Assembly (NCBI GenBank): GCA_030015575.1
Contig: JASDDO010000024.1
Coordinates: forward strand, 223,220,996-223,284,995
DNA from: Agapanthus africanus
Taxonomy: Eukaryota > Streptophyta > Magnoliopsida > Asparagales > Amaryllidaceae
Length of the DNA: 64,000 nt
Reading direction: 5' to 3'
Numbering within the stretch: position 1 is the first letter of the stretch; each line of letters begins with the position of its first letter. This document shows positions 31,054 through 42,852 of the stretch, piece by piece. Below the pieces are notes generated by a model. That model worked only from the letters and a program-made list of their open reading frames with translations. It was not told the origin of the DNA and did not search any database. The position numbers and the translations under genes are program-made.

Positions 31054-34000
31054 TGTAATACCCAGCCCCTTTTATACCAAAATCCGAATTGTGTCACTTT
31101 ATAATTTTAATTATAAATTTTATTTCTCTTAAAGCCCATTCCCTTTTATTAGACCAAAACCCAAATTTTTCCCTTTCAACCATTTCCTTTATTTACTCAA
31201 AACTAAACCCTAAAGCCAAATAAATTCCTTAAGCCCACTCATTTATTTTCGTCTAATTTCCTTTATATGCCCTCAGCCCAGCCCGTTCCATTTCCTTTCC
31301 TTTTTAAACTTAATTTCCCGGCCCAACTCACCCCGGCCCGTTCTTTTCTTATAATTCTTTTAATTTTATTTTTCTTTGGCCCGGCCCACTTCCAACAGCC
31401 CAATCCCTTATATTCTCCATATAATTTTCTTTTCTCCTGGCCCGGCCCATCATTTCCCCCTGCAGCCCGCTTCATCCTCACCCACGCACCCGACCCGCAC
31501 CGCTTCGCCAACCCGACCCGACCCCACTCCTGTTCATCTCCTTTAAATCCCCCAACGGTAACTCCCCCTTCACCCGCGCGAGATCCGCTCTCCTCGCCGT
31601 AGCCCACGCCGCCTCCTCCGCCCTCGCTCGCGCGCCGTTACTCCCCACGACGCGCGACCCCGTCTCCATATCTCTCCTCTCGTACATACCCACTCACTCT
31701 TTTCCTCACCTCACTATCTCCATCTCCCTCGTTCTCCTTCTTCCTCCCCTCTCGACCCGCAACCGCCGCCACCGCCGGCATCACCCCTCTTCTCGCTCCT
31801 CCCTCGCTCTCCCTCTCCAACTCACTCCTCACCACCTCTCTCCCACCGACCAAACGCCCTGCACCCGAACTCCTCCACCGCACCCGACACCCAATCCCCC
31901 CAACCAAGCTTGCCACCACCAGAGCCCCGACTCACTTTCCTGCACACCCGAGCGAGCCCCGGCGCCCTCTCGCCGGTGAGCCCCACTACGTCTCGTCGAC
32001 TCCCCGCAGCATCATCATCATCGTCGCCGTCGTCATCTCTATCGCACACTCTCTCCAACTTTGCCCTCTCTCTCTCTCCTTTCCCCCTCTCTGTTTTCTC
32101 CCCTTTCTACTTTTCTCGATCTCTCTTTTCCCCTCTCCCTACCTCTCTCTATATTCACTCTCTCTCCATCACTATATCACTCAATCCCTCACTCTTAATC
32201 TCATCTCTCTCTGTCTCAGCTCTATCTCTAAACTCTCTCTCTCTCTCTCTCTCTGTGCCTCCCCTCTCTCTCTCACTCCCCTCTCTCCCTCTCCTCCTCA
32301 CTGTCTCTCTCCCTGCATCCCATCTCTCTCTCTCTCTCAGTACTCTCCCTCTCTCTCACTCAGTCCCCCCTCTCTCTAACTGCATCTCTCTCTCGTTACA
32401 ACTCCCAAGCCTCGCCGAGCCTGTGCCGAGATCAAGCCGAGCCAAACCCGTGTCGCTGTTTCCATGCCGTGCTGTACTACGTCTGCCGTACGTCTCCAGG
32501 CAAGTCCCCACTTGCTACATGCTACTTATTATTAATTACAAATGATAATCGTATATATATTCCATACTTTATCTTCTGTTAAATTATACGACTCAACTGT
32601 TCGATGCGTGTTCCCTATGGGAATTCTCGCTTAAATTTGACGGAACTAACTGGTATAAGTTGGCCCGTGTGGCCGTGAATCTAATGTGTGAAATTCGTTG
32701 GATATTATGACCGTTAACAACTAAAACAACTACCCCCAAGTTTAACCGTAAAACTGGAATTTTCTTGCACCTGAAAACCGTTAAATTCACCATAAATCAT
32801 ATACATACTGGAATGGTGCGTTCGAGGGCTCAAATCAAAGCCGACTCGACGAACTTTAACCCTATACTGGTTTCCTGATATTCCTGTACTTAAATTGTGA
32901 TGATACTTGGATCGGAGTGCGACTCTGGACTGCAGTCCAGAGCGACTCCAGTTGTTGCTTGCTGTTCCGTAATGGGTACCACAAGATTTTCTTAACTCGT
33001 AGGTTGAGGAACTCAACTGTTTATTATAGTTAAATATGTTAGCTAGACGACACAATTGATTTCATTCTGTTTCGTTACCATTTGTTATTTATTCTGTAAT
33101 TTAAAAGATCGGGACGCATAACAGTCCTGACAGAATCAGAACTGACATATTGGTATTGAATAGTGTATATCTCCTGACGTACAGACGCGATCGAAGATCC
33201 GTCTGTTACGTTAAAAACCTTACTGAAAACCCTATAATTTATCCAACTGTAGCATCACTAAAATCCGATCCCAACGGGGATCAAAATGCGTTGCGAAACG
33301 GACTTCCGATTCTGAAATTGGATTTCCATCTGCGAGCGCTTAAAATGAAGTGGTTATAATTAACGATCCTGGAACCCGATTGGCTTGAAACCAAATTTGA
33401 TGGATGGACAACTGAACATACTAATTACTACCTGTTTATCATTTCGCTAAATTATATACGTACGTTTCATGATAAATCGTACAAGTGATAAAATACTGTT
33501 TTTGTGACACCTTAATCGTGCTTATATACTGTTCACGCATCATATCATACCCATATCATTGTAGTGATAACCTAGTGATATCGTGCATTTACCCAGTGTT
33601 AGATTCTAGTGATGATTGTGGCAAGTACGTCAGTGTTCGTGTATCCGTGATTAAGTGAAAGTGATACGTACTTGTACACAATCAATGACCCTATTATTCA
33701 ATTGCATTGTCGACGTCTGTGGGATGCGTGTACGTGTGACTATAAGTGGTATGGGACACTTATGGAAGCGCTAGCACGGGTGTCACAGATAAGGCACCAG
33801 ACACTGCCATTTATCTTAGGTATTAGTCGGGACGTGCTTGATGGAGGTCCTGCCTCCAGTTCTCGCGCAGACTTGCCACGGATCGATTAGTATTTAGGGT
33901 TATGGTTAGCGTTTGATGTAGACCACGGGGTGTGGGGTAGTTTTAGTGTGAGTTCAACAGAATCTCGGGAGTCCCATGCCGGCTTATATATTTAGGGAGA

Positions 34001-34672
34001 TATATGGAGATTTACAGGGTATGTGATATACACCGTGATATACATGTTACATGTTGGGCCCGTGGTCCCTTGCCCTTGGGTTCTACCCTTGGGTGGAGGA
34101 CACTCGCGAGTGGTTGACTCTCACACTTGGACTGACGATAGGCTTAGTGACCTGTACAGTGAGACTTAGAGACTGATAGGGATACGGGCATTTCTATACC
34201 GTATATACTGTGTTGGCATACGTGACATATCGTTCTACTGCTTTACTGCTCCGCTGCATTGATTACTGTACATTCATATTCATGCTGTCATTGATTTACT
34301 GTTTCACATATCTGTTACCACTGTTAGAATTGTCACTTGATTTTATACATATTATATTGCTATTGTGTCGCTCTGACGACCTGAGTATGCATGCTCAGTG
34401 TGAGGAGAAGATTTATCCTGGACCAGAACTAGACGTGCATTACAGACTTCTTGACTTGCCATACCGAGTTACATTCGTTTGTTCCGCTTCAGGTCAGTCT
34501 TTACATTGTTTCTTTCAGTTACTGCATTTCTCATTACCTGCGCATCATTTACTGATTATCATGAAAAACTAGAAGCCGAAGTATGACTACGGCAGGACAT
34601 TTCCTTGACCGTAGGAGCATGGCTGGCCTTGTCTACCCCTCGTATTCCGTATTTTGGGAAGCGGGCGTGACA
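31054..34672 (+). mobile_element. L5 3' LTR (3.62 kb)
   Basis: Nearly identical to 24550-28177, ending GCGGGCGTGACA and followed by GATCC. Confidence 0.92.
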
Positions 34673-34677
34673 GATCC
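34673..34677 (+). repeat. L5 target duplication, right
   Basis: GATCC, identical to 24545-24549. Confidence 0.9.
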
Positions 34678-34765
34678 CCTCGACTTGTAGAGAGAAAAAA
34701 CCTTCTTAAGACCCTTACGGCACATGAAGATGAAAAAGTCTTAGGCTACAAAGACCCAAAACATG
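34678..34765 (+). repeat. H1 hairpin array, remainder after L5
   Basis: Continues the cycle interrupted at 24549 (CTCGACTTGTAGAGAG, then TTAAGACCCTTACGG and the GTCTTAGG...TTAAGCC module). Confidence 0.65.
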
Positions 34766-34837
34766 TCTCTTAAGCCCTCAATTCTATGGTCATGCATAAC
34801 TCTGCACTATTTCACCCACGTACATACTTACGTGGGC

Positions 34838-34856
34838 AAAGTAGTGAGGGGCATTT
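34838..34856 (+). other. Candidate TAT polypurine tract and LTR start
   Basis: AAAGTAGTGAGGGGCA then TTTGTTCCCGCC. A G-rich tract followed by TTTGTT-type sequence is common at plant TAT/Athila 3' LTR starts. Without a matching second LTR the call is weak. Confidence 0.35.
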
Positions 34857-34923
34857 GTTCCCGCCAAAAAAATTCTGCGCAAAAGAACCCAAGGTATCAA
34901 ATGGCAGCGATACGCTTAAGAAA

Positions 34924-35285
34924 ATACAAACCAGTATTTTCCGGGCTGTATTTTGACAAACTCTCGAATGAGAAACAACTAAATTTTGATTGTATCGAAA
35001 GTTTCTCGAAAAATCCTTTGATTTGATATATTATGGGCCTCATAATTCATCCGGAATCAAAAGTTATGAGCAAATGTGCTATGCACGTGTAATCTAAGGA
35101 AGAAAATGCAAACCGGTATTTTTCGGGCTGTATTTTGAAAAACTCCCGAATGATAATCAGCTAAATTCTGATGGTATCGAAAGCGTCTCGAAAAATCCTT
35201 CGATTTGATATATTATGGGCCTAATAATTCATCCGGGATCAAAAGTTATGAGCAAATGTGCTACGCACGTGTAATCTAAAGTAAT
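34924..35285 (+). repeat. 182-bp tandem duplication
   Basis: Two units, landmarked by CC(A/G)GTATTTT(T/C)CGGGCTG at 34931 and 35113, both ending ATGAGCAAATGTGCTA(T/C)GC and ACGTGTAATCTAA. Confidence 0.85.
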
Positions 35286-35311
35286 GCTCTACTATATGGG
35301 GGATGCATTTT

Positions 35312-35365
35312 TAGTCCCACATCGGGAAAAAGAGAGATCTCTTCTCTACCACTCCCATATAAATA
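35312..35365 (+). promoter_or_regulatory. Candidate LTR promoter
   Basis: TAGTCCCACATCGGG (35312-35326), a phrase often found upstream of plant transcription units and LTRs, then a TATA-type box CATATAAATA (35356-35365) and GAGGGGA. Probably the U3 promoter of a TAT LTR. Confidence 0.5.
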
Positions 35366-35379
35366 AGAGGGGATACCTC

Positions 35380-35780
35380 TTAGAAAAGGATGAGAATTCA
35401 ATTCTCAAAGGAGCTTAGTTCTCCATAGGAGCTTAGTTCTCCAAGTTAGGGCCATAGCTGCCCCCCCATAATACGCATATGCGCAAGCGCCATGTGCACC
35501 ACGTGCAATGCACGTGCGCCCGCCACATGCGCGCCACGTGCAACGCACGTGGGAGAATTCAATTCTCAAAGGAGCTTAGTTCTCCATAGGAGCTTAGTGC
35601 TCCAAGTTAAGAGCCATAGCTACCCCCTCCATAATGTGCATATGCGCACCACGTGCAACGCACGTGCGAGAATTCAATTCTCAAAGGAGCTTAGTTCTCC
35701 ATGTTAGGGCTTTAGCTGCCCCCATGATGTGCAAGCGCCACGTGCGACGCACGTGCGTGAACACAAAGAGGCCTTTTTCA
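35380..35780 (+). repeat. Hairpin and CACGTG repeats
   Basis: Three rounds of the set GAGAATTCAATTCTC, GGAGCTTAGTTCTCC, GGGC...GCCCCC and CACGTGCAACGCACGTG. The first two are hairpins with a TCA or TTA loop; the last is a G-box inverted repeat. No coding content. Confidence 0.65.
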
Positions 35781-35839
35781 GCAGTTAGGAGTTTAAGCTT
35801 CAACATATTCTTCCTCTTGATAAGTGATACATGGTTCAA

Positions 35840-35915
35840 AGGGTACATCCCTCCACACCTTCGATATATGGTGCTGTAATCCCTCAGCGTCGTAGGAGAG
35901 GTGGTGGTCCCAACA
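35840..35915 (+). other. S2 structured block, copy 3
   Basis: CACCTTCGA and TCG...GGTG stems around GATATATGGTGCTGTAATCC, followed by GGTCCCAACAACC, a possible LTR end. Confidence 0.45.
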
Positions 35916-35929
35916 ACCAATGATCTCTC

Positions 35930-37010
35930 TTTCCAAACAAAGAAAGAAACTCCCCATAAGTTTCATACAGAGGAACCCCCATAAACTCCAAGTTCAAAAA
36001 GAAGGGAGACACATAGACGGAGGGAGAGGGGAAGAAAAATAAGGACAGAATTTAATTCTCTAAAGAAGAGGAACCCCTCCTAAAAGCTCTCGCAAAAAAG
36101 AGAATTTAATTCTCAAACCAAGAGTTTAACTCTTCTCAAAGAACTTAGTTCTTCCTCTGGTTAAGATATGCAGAAGCAGATCTCCTCATAAGTTGAGGAT
36201 TTAATTCTCATCGGGGAAATTCTGTCATGCAGATCCAAAACCCAAGGGAAAGAACTGAATCCAAAAGAGTTTAACTTTTACAAAACATATGGGAATTTTA
36301 TTCCTCTGAAACTAGTGTTTAACCCTTTAAAAAGAATTTAATTCCTCAGAACCATAGAAGAACAGCCTGGCGATTCATTAGCGTTCAACGCTACATAACA
36401 AAGCTCACGTGTTCTCACGTGAGCACCTCTGATGAACAAAAAGAATGACTGAGACTGAATCACGCGCTCCCACGTGACCCTTTAAAGCGAGCGCTCAGCA
36501 ATTACATGAAAAGAGGAATAAACCCAAAGACAGTTTCAATTTTAGGGCGCCTCACGTGACCCCCGAACAGTTGTATATAAAAAAGGGGGGAAATTCCAAG
36601 GACAGCGCACACATTTTGAAGGCGCATCACGTGTCCGCACATGACCATTTGATGAACCAAGTGCTTAGCACTTATAAGTGAAAGAGGAATAAAATCCATA
36701 GAACAGTTCCCATCTCGGGCGCCTCACGTGCTCACACATGAGCCAAGTGCTCAGCACTTTTATATATAAAAGAGGGAATCAACCCAAGCGAACAGCGCCA
36801 ACTTTCAAGAAGCATCACGTGCAACACGTGAGCGATCTCAAATTCCAGTGTGCAATACTGCTTTAGAGCATCACGTGCCACACGTGAGCGCCTTCAACTT
36901 TCAGTGTTTAACACTGCCTTAGAACATCACGTGGGAGCACGTGGGCACTAAAAATACATTAGTGTTTAACACTGTAAGGATCCAGCTTCAACCTCAAATT
37001 GGTTAAGTTC
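35930..37010 (+). repeat. Chain of hairpins with TTA-type loops
   Basis: Stems differ but the loop is nearly always TTA, TTTA or TCA: GAGAATTTAATTCTC, AAGAGTTTAACTCTT, AGAACTTAGTTCT, AAGTGCTTAGCACTT, AAGTGCTCAGCACTT, AGCGTTCAACGCT, CAGTGTTTAACACTG. Interspersed are CACGTG inverted repeats (TCACGTGTTCTCACGTGA). No gene. Confidence 0.75.
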
Positions 37011-37086
37011 CTCCAGAGATTAAATCTCCAAGCATACCGAGCATCTATGCTCAGACTCGATAACTCCTAGATTTGGAATTTGGTTC

Positions 37087-37160
37087 AAGGGTACATCTCT
37101 CCACACCTCTGATACATGTCGTAATTCTTCAACGTCTTCAGAGAGGTGGAGGGTCCCAAT
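37087..37160 (+). other. S2 structured block, copy 4
   Basis: CACCTCTGA-like arm with TCAGAGAGGTG, loop ATACATGTCGTAATTC, then GGAGGGTCCCAATAAC and TTGGCGCACC, which could be a TGGCGC-type primer site used by many TAT/Athila elements. That last point is weak. Confidence 0.45.
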
Positions 37161-37189
37161 AACTTTTGGCGCACCTCCAAACTGGTTAT

Positions 37190-37660
37190 ACCAGAACCCC
37201 ATGGACTATGAGGTCCTTAAACTCATGGACTATGACGTTCTTAAACTTTACAGACTATGAGGTCTTTAAACTAGACTATGATGTCTCTGAACTACCATGG
37301 ACTGTAGGGTCCTTAAACTCATGGACTATGATGTCCTTAAACTTTACGGACTGTGGGGTCCTTAAACTCATGGACTATGATGTTCTTAAACTTTACAGAC
37401 TATAATGTCTCTAAAGTACCATGGACTGTAAGGTCCTTAAACTACCATGGACTGTGATGTCCTTAAACTTTACAGACTATGATGTCTCTAAACTACCATG
37501 GACTGTGAAGTCCTTAAACTCATAGACTATGATGTCTTTAAACTTTACAGACTATGACGTCTTTAAACTATGGACTATGATGTCCTTAAACTTCATGGAC
37601 TATGATTTCCTTAAACTTCTGGACCGCAAAGTCCCTAAACTAAAACAAAAGAGCCCAAAT
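37190..37660 (+). repeat. 21-bp array P, copy 3
   Basis: About twenty units of GGACTATGATGTCCTTAAAC and variants (GGACTGTAGGGTCC, AGACTATGATGTCT). GGAC/GTCC and AGAC/GTCT units show the stem ends changing together. Confidence 0.85.
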
Positions 37661-37679
37661 GCTCTTTTGGTTGATCTAA

Positions 37680-38193
37680 ATGATTCTGTTAAGTAGATCT
37701 TAGTCTAAAAATTAGACTAACGTATCCTTAACAAACGTTTAAGTTGATCTTAGTCTCAAATGAGATTAACGATCCTTAATCCCAACCCAAACCCAAATCT
37801 AAGAAAATACGGATTTGGACTAATCCCCGCCCTACGGGCGAAAACATAAATTAGTCTCCGTATACAATCCACGGGCAACCAAAAACAAAACAAATACCCA
37901 CGACACGATGTGACCATCTGGAGAAGGAGAAAGTGGTTACCGCGATGCGGTAGCGCAATTAACTGGAGGGGCTTGCGCCTGCAGGGAAGAGCGTCCCCAC
38001 AATCAAAAACCCCTCAACGAGGGGGAATCTGACGAAGTATGCTACAACGGCCGCATCCGTCTAAACCTCCGATACACGGTGCCATAAATCAACTTGGCGT
38101 CTTCGGAGGGGTGGACGGATAAAACCAAATAGCATCTACCCCCAAAATTCAGGCCGGACGTCCCAACGTCCCGGTCGCGTCTTTCGGCGGTGA
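37680..38193 (+). other. Twin hairpins and C1 block, copy 2
   Basis: The TTAGTCT hairpin pair, S1 copy d (37829-37876), a perfect TACCGC/GCGGTA hairpin, a CCCCTC/GAGGGG-like hairpin and S2 copy 5 (38050-38120) with ATCCGT/ACGGAT and CTCCGA/TCGGAG. The block ends at the junction with L4. Confidence 0.7.
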
Positions 38194-39714
38194 ACAGTCA
38201 TCTCGTTTCATCATGTTCTCATCTCATCATATCATCTCGTACTTTTCTTTATGGTTATATCCGTAAGTACATAAGCGTATGTTTCTATATATATACTACA
38301 TCTCTGTTCTCCTAGTACTATGGTTGCGGGGGTGTTATACGACATTGCACATAGGTTAGAACCTAAGGCCCATGCATACAAGAACAACCAAACAACCCCC
38401 GGTGTTGACGTACGAACGTCCAACGACCGTGTCAAAACTTAAATACCAAAACCAAGTTTTCAAGATCCGCAAAACGAAATCAGCAACTTGGAAAAACACT
38501 CCCAGATTTTGACTCCGGTGAAATTAGGACATTTTGTATATAGGGTAGGTCTATTTATCAGGAGATTGAGCCATGGACCAAACATCATACCCTAACTCAA
38601 AAATGTGGCCGCAATTTGCGGCCATATCTAATAAATCTGCGGCCATGAAAGGAAGATGGGGGCTCGGGTTTCTAGGGTATATTCTTAATAGCCTGCACAC
38701 CTCTCTGTGTTTACAACTTAATTTTTAGTGTTCTCGAGTCATAGCAGATTTTAATTGATCATCACATTTCAACAAAAACTTGATATCGGAAAATTCCAAG
38801 TACGTCGAATCCGAGAATCTCTCCAATGTATCACCATCACTTATCACTAAAGGTCTTGTAACCACTCCATAAACCCTCTACTAAGCACTACTACAAGTTT
38901 TACCCCATAATCCTCACTCTAGAATTTTCCAAGTTTACTAAACTTACAATTTTGAGCTCTAAACACATGTAGGAGGTTAAGAAACTTTAATAACTTGAAG
39001 GAAGGTGAAGGTTTTACCTCAAGGAGAAACTGAAGAAAATTCCAAGATGATCCAATGTGCTCAAAGTTCCAACTTGATCTCACCATGGGGTGTAGGATGA
39101 GGTTGTAGGAATTTTTTGTGAAGATGGTGTTGGGTTTTGATGAAGTTTTGGGGATAATTTGTGGTGGTAGTGAGGTGGGAGGAAGAGGAGAAGGAAGAAG
39201 ATGAAGGAGGTGAAGAAAAAGAATGAAGGGAGAAGGGATGGATGAAGGAGCCATACATCTCTCTCTCTCTCTCTCTTTCTCACTCTCTCTCCTCATAATT
39301 CCTTGTCAAATCTTGTCTCCTGTCATTTATCTTTTCATTTTCTCTTTTCTTTTTTTAAAACCAAATAACAAAAAATACAAATGAAACCAAACATGCAACA
39401 AATACAATGTGTCAGGGTGCATTAGTCATGGTTAACAAAAATGGATTTGGCTTAATGCATAATTAGTAATGTACTAATCAAGTTTAATATAACTTGTATG
39501 TAAATAATTGTATAATTATTTGTAAAATGTCTAAATCCAATAAATGCCTTCATAATTAATAATTTATATTAATTTCCAAATATTTTCCAAAATATAGGTA
39601 TATAATTATACCATTCTACGAAAACTCAAATCCATACTCGTATAGTTTTCGTGAAATTTATTATTTTATTATTTAAATTCCAAAAATAATATTTTATATT
39701 TCTGAAATGTTACA
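38194..39714 (-). mobile_element. L4 3' LTR, partial
   Basis: It matches 47490-49176 closely, with one internal gap of ~170 bases near 38345. It includes a CT run at 39259-39273. Confidence 0.8.
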
Positions 39715-39727
39715 ATCTTCCCCACTT
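39715..39727 (-). other. L4 polypurine tract
   Basis: On the minus strand AAGTGGGGAAGAT sits directly before TGTAACATTTC. Upstream on minus is AATTCGGGGACTGAATTTA, the usual plant Ty3 phrase. Confidence 0.75.
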
Positions 39728-40385
39728 AAATAAATTCAGTCCCCGAATTTAAATTTAAACCCCCAAATATTAAAACATTTCAGTAAATCTATCAAATCAA
39801 TGGGGCTCCGAAATCATAGAATACACAAAATATCACAGCACATCATGTGCGCATGGAAGATGTGCAAAACTCAATAATCAAACTCCGCCAAACGTCAAGC
39901 CAATCATAAAAGCTATGATGCATATGCAAGTTCAAAATCTACTGTTAATTCGAGTATCATATACTCAAAACTATAATACGTATATAGTATGCATCCCTGT
40001 AAAACCGTCTAAAAAGCTGAGTAAAAATACATGCAAAATTCTTTCCAAATCGCCGTGCGATGCGTAACTCACGGTATAAGTGGCGGACGCTCATTTTTGT
40101 AAAGAAATAGATATTTGTCTATATATGTTTTGCTCAAGATATGCGTCCCGCCTTTTTGAAATATCTCAAAATGTTTTCCGTGTAAAAGTTCGTGTCACTC
40201 CTGGGCACGTAGGAAAATAGTGAGACTATAGCCCCTTTTTGAAAATCTCTTGGTAAATAATGATGCATGCAAAATACTCAGGTACCATCCTCAGACCAGT
40301 CCTTCTCGGTTACTATATAACATAGTATATGTCATAAAAATATGATACTCAGAAAGAAATCAATCTTAATAAGTGTATCCAAAAT
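39728..40385 (-). other. L4 interior, non-coding part
   Basis: AT-rich, with no frame or array that I can support. Confidence 0.5.
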
Positions 40386-41095
40386 ACCACGTGCGTCTGG
40401 TGCGCACGGAAATAAAAGTCAAATACAAGTGTCACGAACGTGCACAGAAGCAAAAACTAAGTGCAACGGGTATGCACGAAAGCATCTGTCAAGTGCAACG
40501 GGTGTGCACGACACCAACATCAAGTGCATCTAGAACGCAAGGAAATCTCGATCAAGTGCAACTAACATGCACGAAAAATCTCGATCAAGTGCATCCGGTG
40601 TGCACAAAATCACATCTTTTGCGCCAATGTGCACGAAAATCTAAATCAAGTGCGTCAGGTCCGCACAAAAACATCTAGTGCAGTAGAGTGCACGAAAACA
40701 AACATCAGGTGCACTAGGTGCCCGAAAACTCGTCAATGTATCAAAAGCGCATAGAAATAATATCGAGTGTAAGAATCGAAATCCACAGTATACAACATGC
40801 ACGAGATCAAAATCGAGTATACCGAGGTGTATAAAATCATTAACGTGTGCAAATGCGTGCACAAAACCTATATCAATGCACTGCAAGCACATATGACCTA
40901 CACCGAGTGCATAAGTCAAAATCAAGTGCATACAACATGCACGAAATCAAAATCGACTGTATCGAAATGCACAGAATCATAAATATGTGCAACAAGTGCA
41001 CAAAATCGATATCAAGTGCAATGTATATGCACAAAACATAAATCAAATATAATGGTGTATAAAACATAAATCAAGTGCAACTACAGTGCACGAAA
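40386..41095 (-). repeat. L4 interior array of GTGCA hairpins
   Basis: About fifteen units of the plan AAATCAAGTGCA, 6-8 variable bases, TGCACGAAA. Stem variants keep pairing: CGTGCG/CGCACG (40390-40408), GTGCA/TGCAC (most), GTGCG/CGCAC, TATAC/GTATA-like. Open frames on both strands are repeat artefacts. Confidence 0.8.
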
Positions 41096-41199
41096 ATATC
41101 AATCACGAATCTAATCATCAAAACTCAAAGTCCAAAACGATAAAAGCGTGATACTCGGATCACTAAAACGCAAATCGCAAATAAATGACATTAAGATAC

Positions 41200-42530
41200 A
41201 CCTCCTTCAATGTCGAAAGGTGCCAGTGAACCCAAAGCTGGCAGAGCAAGAACGTCTACTTGCCCCCTGCCCACTGTCTGGCATCCTCTGTCCCTGGGTC
41301 ATTGTTTTCTCTGTGGGTCACCAATCTCACAATCTCTCTGCTCGACGGCCCGGTTAAGAGTAACGACGGAAAATAGTCCCACTCTGACGCCTCTTTGAAC
41401 ATCTTCTGACCAATTAATCTGACCACTCGCAAAGTAGTACATTACTGATGGCGGCCTCTGGCCCTCTGAATACGTGCGATACCACCGATCCTGGGTCCAA
41501 ATCCTTATCACTATAGTGTCCTGGAAAGAACCCTCTACGGTCTCTTCCGATCTCACCTCTGCTGAACTGCCCGGAGACTGGAACTATTTACTTAATCCGC
41601 TTAAGTTCCGAGACGGCTGCAATATCATCACAACCTTTCCTCTGAAAATGTAGCTGTATCCAATACTCTTGCGTACATATCGAGCTCCTGGTATCAACGG
41701 AGAAGAACGACTCAATAAGAGTTCACACGAATCTCGTATCCATTTTCCTTTAATATTGACCAAGTTGAAATCATCTCTTCGTACTGTGTGGACTGCAATC
41801 CAATTGGCTATAGGCATATTCATAGTCTCTCGTAAGGACTTGAAGTTACGAACTCGGGTATTTTCACCACTCTGTGGAAGATATCTAGCCGATTACATCC
41901 TCGGAACTCGTCCAAGTTATCGGAGGAATACGCTTCATTCTTCCTTCCTCGATCAACTCACAACATGTCTAGGTGAGACCCCTATAATTGAAACTAGTCA
42001 ACTTACCGATCTCACATCGGAGCATCCAACGAACAAAATGTCCTCTCTTGATCGATTCGCTCCAGGTCTAAGCAAGATCCTTCAAACTGGAATTATTCAA
42101 CTTAACTGAACCTGCATCGGGGCATCCAAACAGACGAATTATCTTAGTCACTCTATTCAAGATGGACTAGCGATCTGCTGTCATATCCCTTCCTATAAGC
42201 TCCCGTGGTTTCAGCTTCATAAATTCTGGAGGCGACATCCCACCAATCTCAGCAACTGCTGGGTCATCTGTCTGCATGGTAGACAACATCGCGATCCCTT
42301 GGGTAGGCTGTATGTCATAGTCCTCTCAATCTGTCTGGCCTCAAGCGGTGGCCCGATCGTCCAGTACAGATCCCGAACGCTCGTCTCAAACGAGAAATCC
42401 TAGCAAACAATAAATCGATACGTTCCTACGTCACCGAAAGAATATCATGGTCAGTCCCCATCCCTGACGAGCTCGCTCTGACCGCATCTCTAGCCGCAGC
42501 TCTCTCTGCTCTCCTAGCCATGGTGACAGG
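41200..42530 (-). pseudogene. L4 gag-like remnant
   Basis: Minus-strand phrases near the primer side (about 42180-42523) read MARRAERAAARDAVRASS and GGMSPPEFMKLKPRELIGRD, like the N-terminal part of plant Ty3 gag. Nearer 41200-41850 only short frames remain. Heavily broken, and the family call rests mainly on position after the primer site. Confidence 0.35.
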
Positions 42531-42839
42531 AACCTCAAGCAACCATCGATGAGGACAGATCATAGGAACGAATAGAATAACGAATCTCAAGAAATGCAAA
42601 TCCTAAGGTCACTTAAGCGGAGCAGCGTATCGTAAGTATGCTGCGGAACATACACACGGTACGTCACTCTACTTAAGTTACCCACTCCATCAACCAAGGA
42701 CAACCTACGTGACGAAAATTCGGGTCCAATACCCCCTCAGTCAAGTCTAAGTTCCGTAAGTTCAAGCCTAGGTTCCGAAATATATACACCCTAGACCCGG
42801 CATAGTCAAGCCTAGACTCGAACCAAGGTTAAACTTAAC

Positions 42840-42852
42840 GCTCTGATACCAA
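42840..42852 (-). other. L4 primer binding site, tRNA-Met
   Basis: On the minus strand TTGGTATCAGAGC, three bases after the LTR end TGACA. Confidence 0.8.

Larger units (their letters stand above)
24550..34672 (+). mobile_element. L5: complete non-autonomous Ty3-type LTR element
   Basis: 10.1 kb with 5' LTR 24550-28177, tRNA-Met primer site, interior 28178-31053, polypurine tract and 3' LTR 31054-34672, flanked by GATCC duplications. The interior encodes a zinc-knuckle protein and an acidic protein but no protease, RT, RNase H or integrase. It must therefore have been moved by another element's enzymes. The LTRs differ by roughly 2-3% over their first ~550 bases by eye, implying an insertion of the order of a million years ago at usual plant rates. 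It looks structurally whole. Confidence 0.92.

Noticed and set aside
20489-37160. Exact TAT LTR pair
   Set aside because: Promoter, possible polypurine tract and possible ends exist, but the two candidate LTRs are not alike enough to define boundaries by eye.
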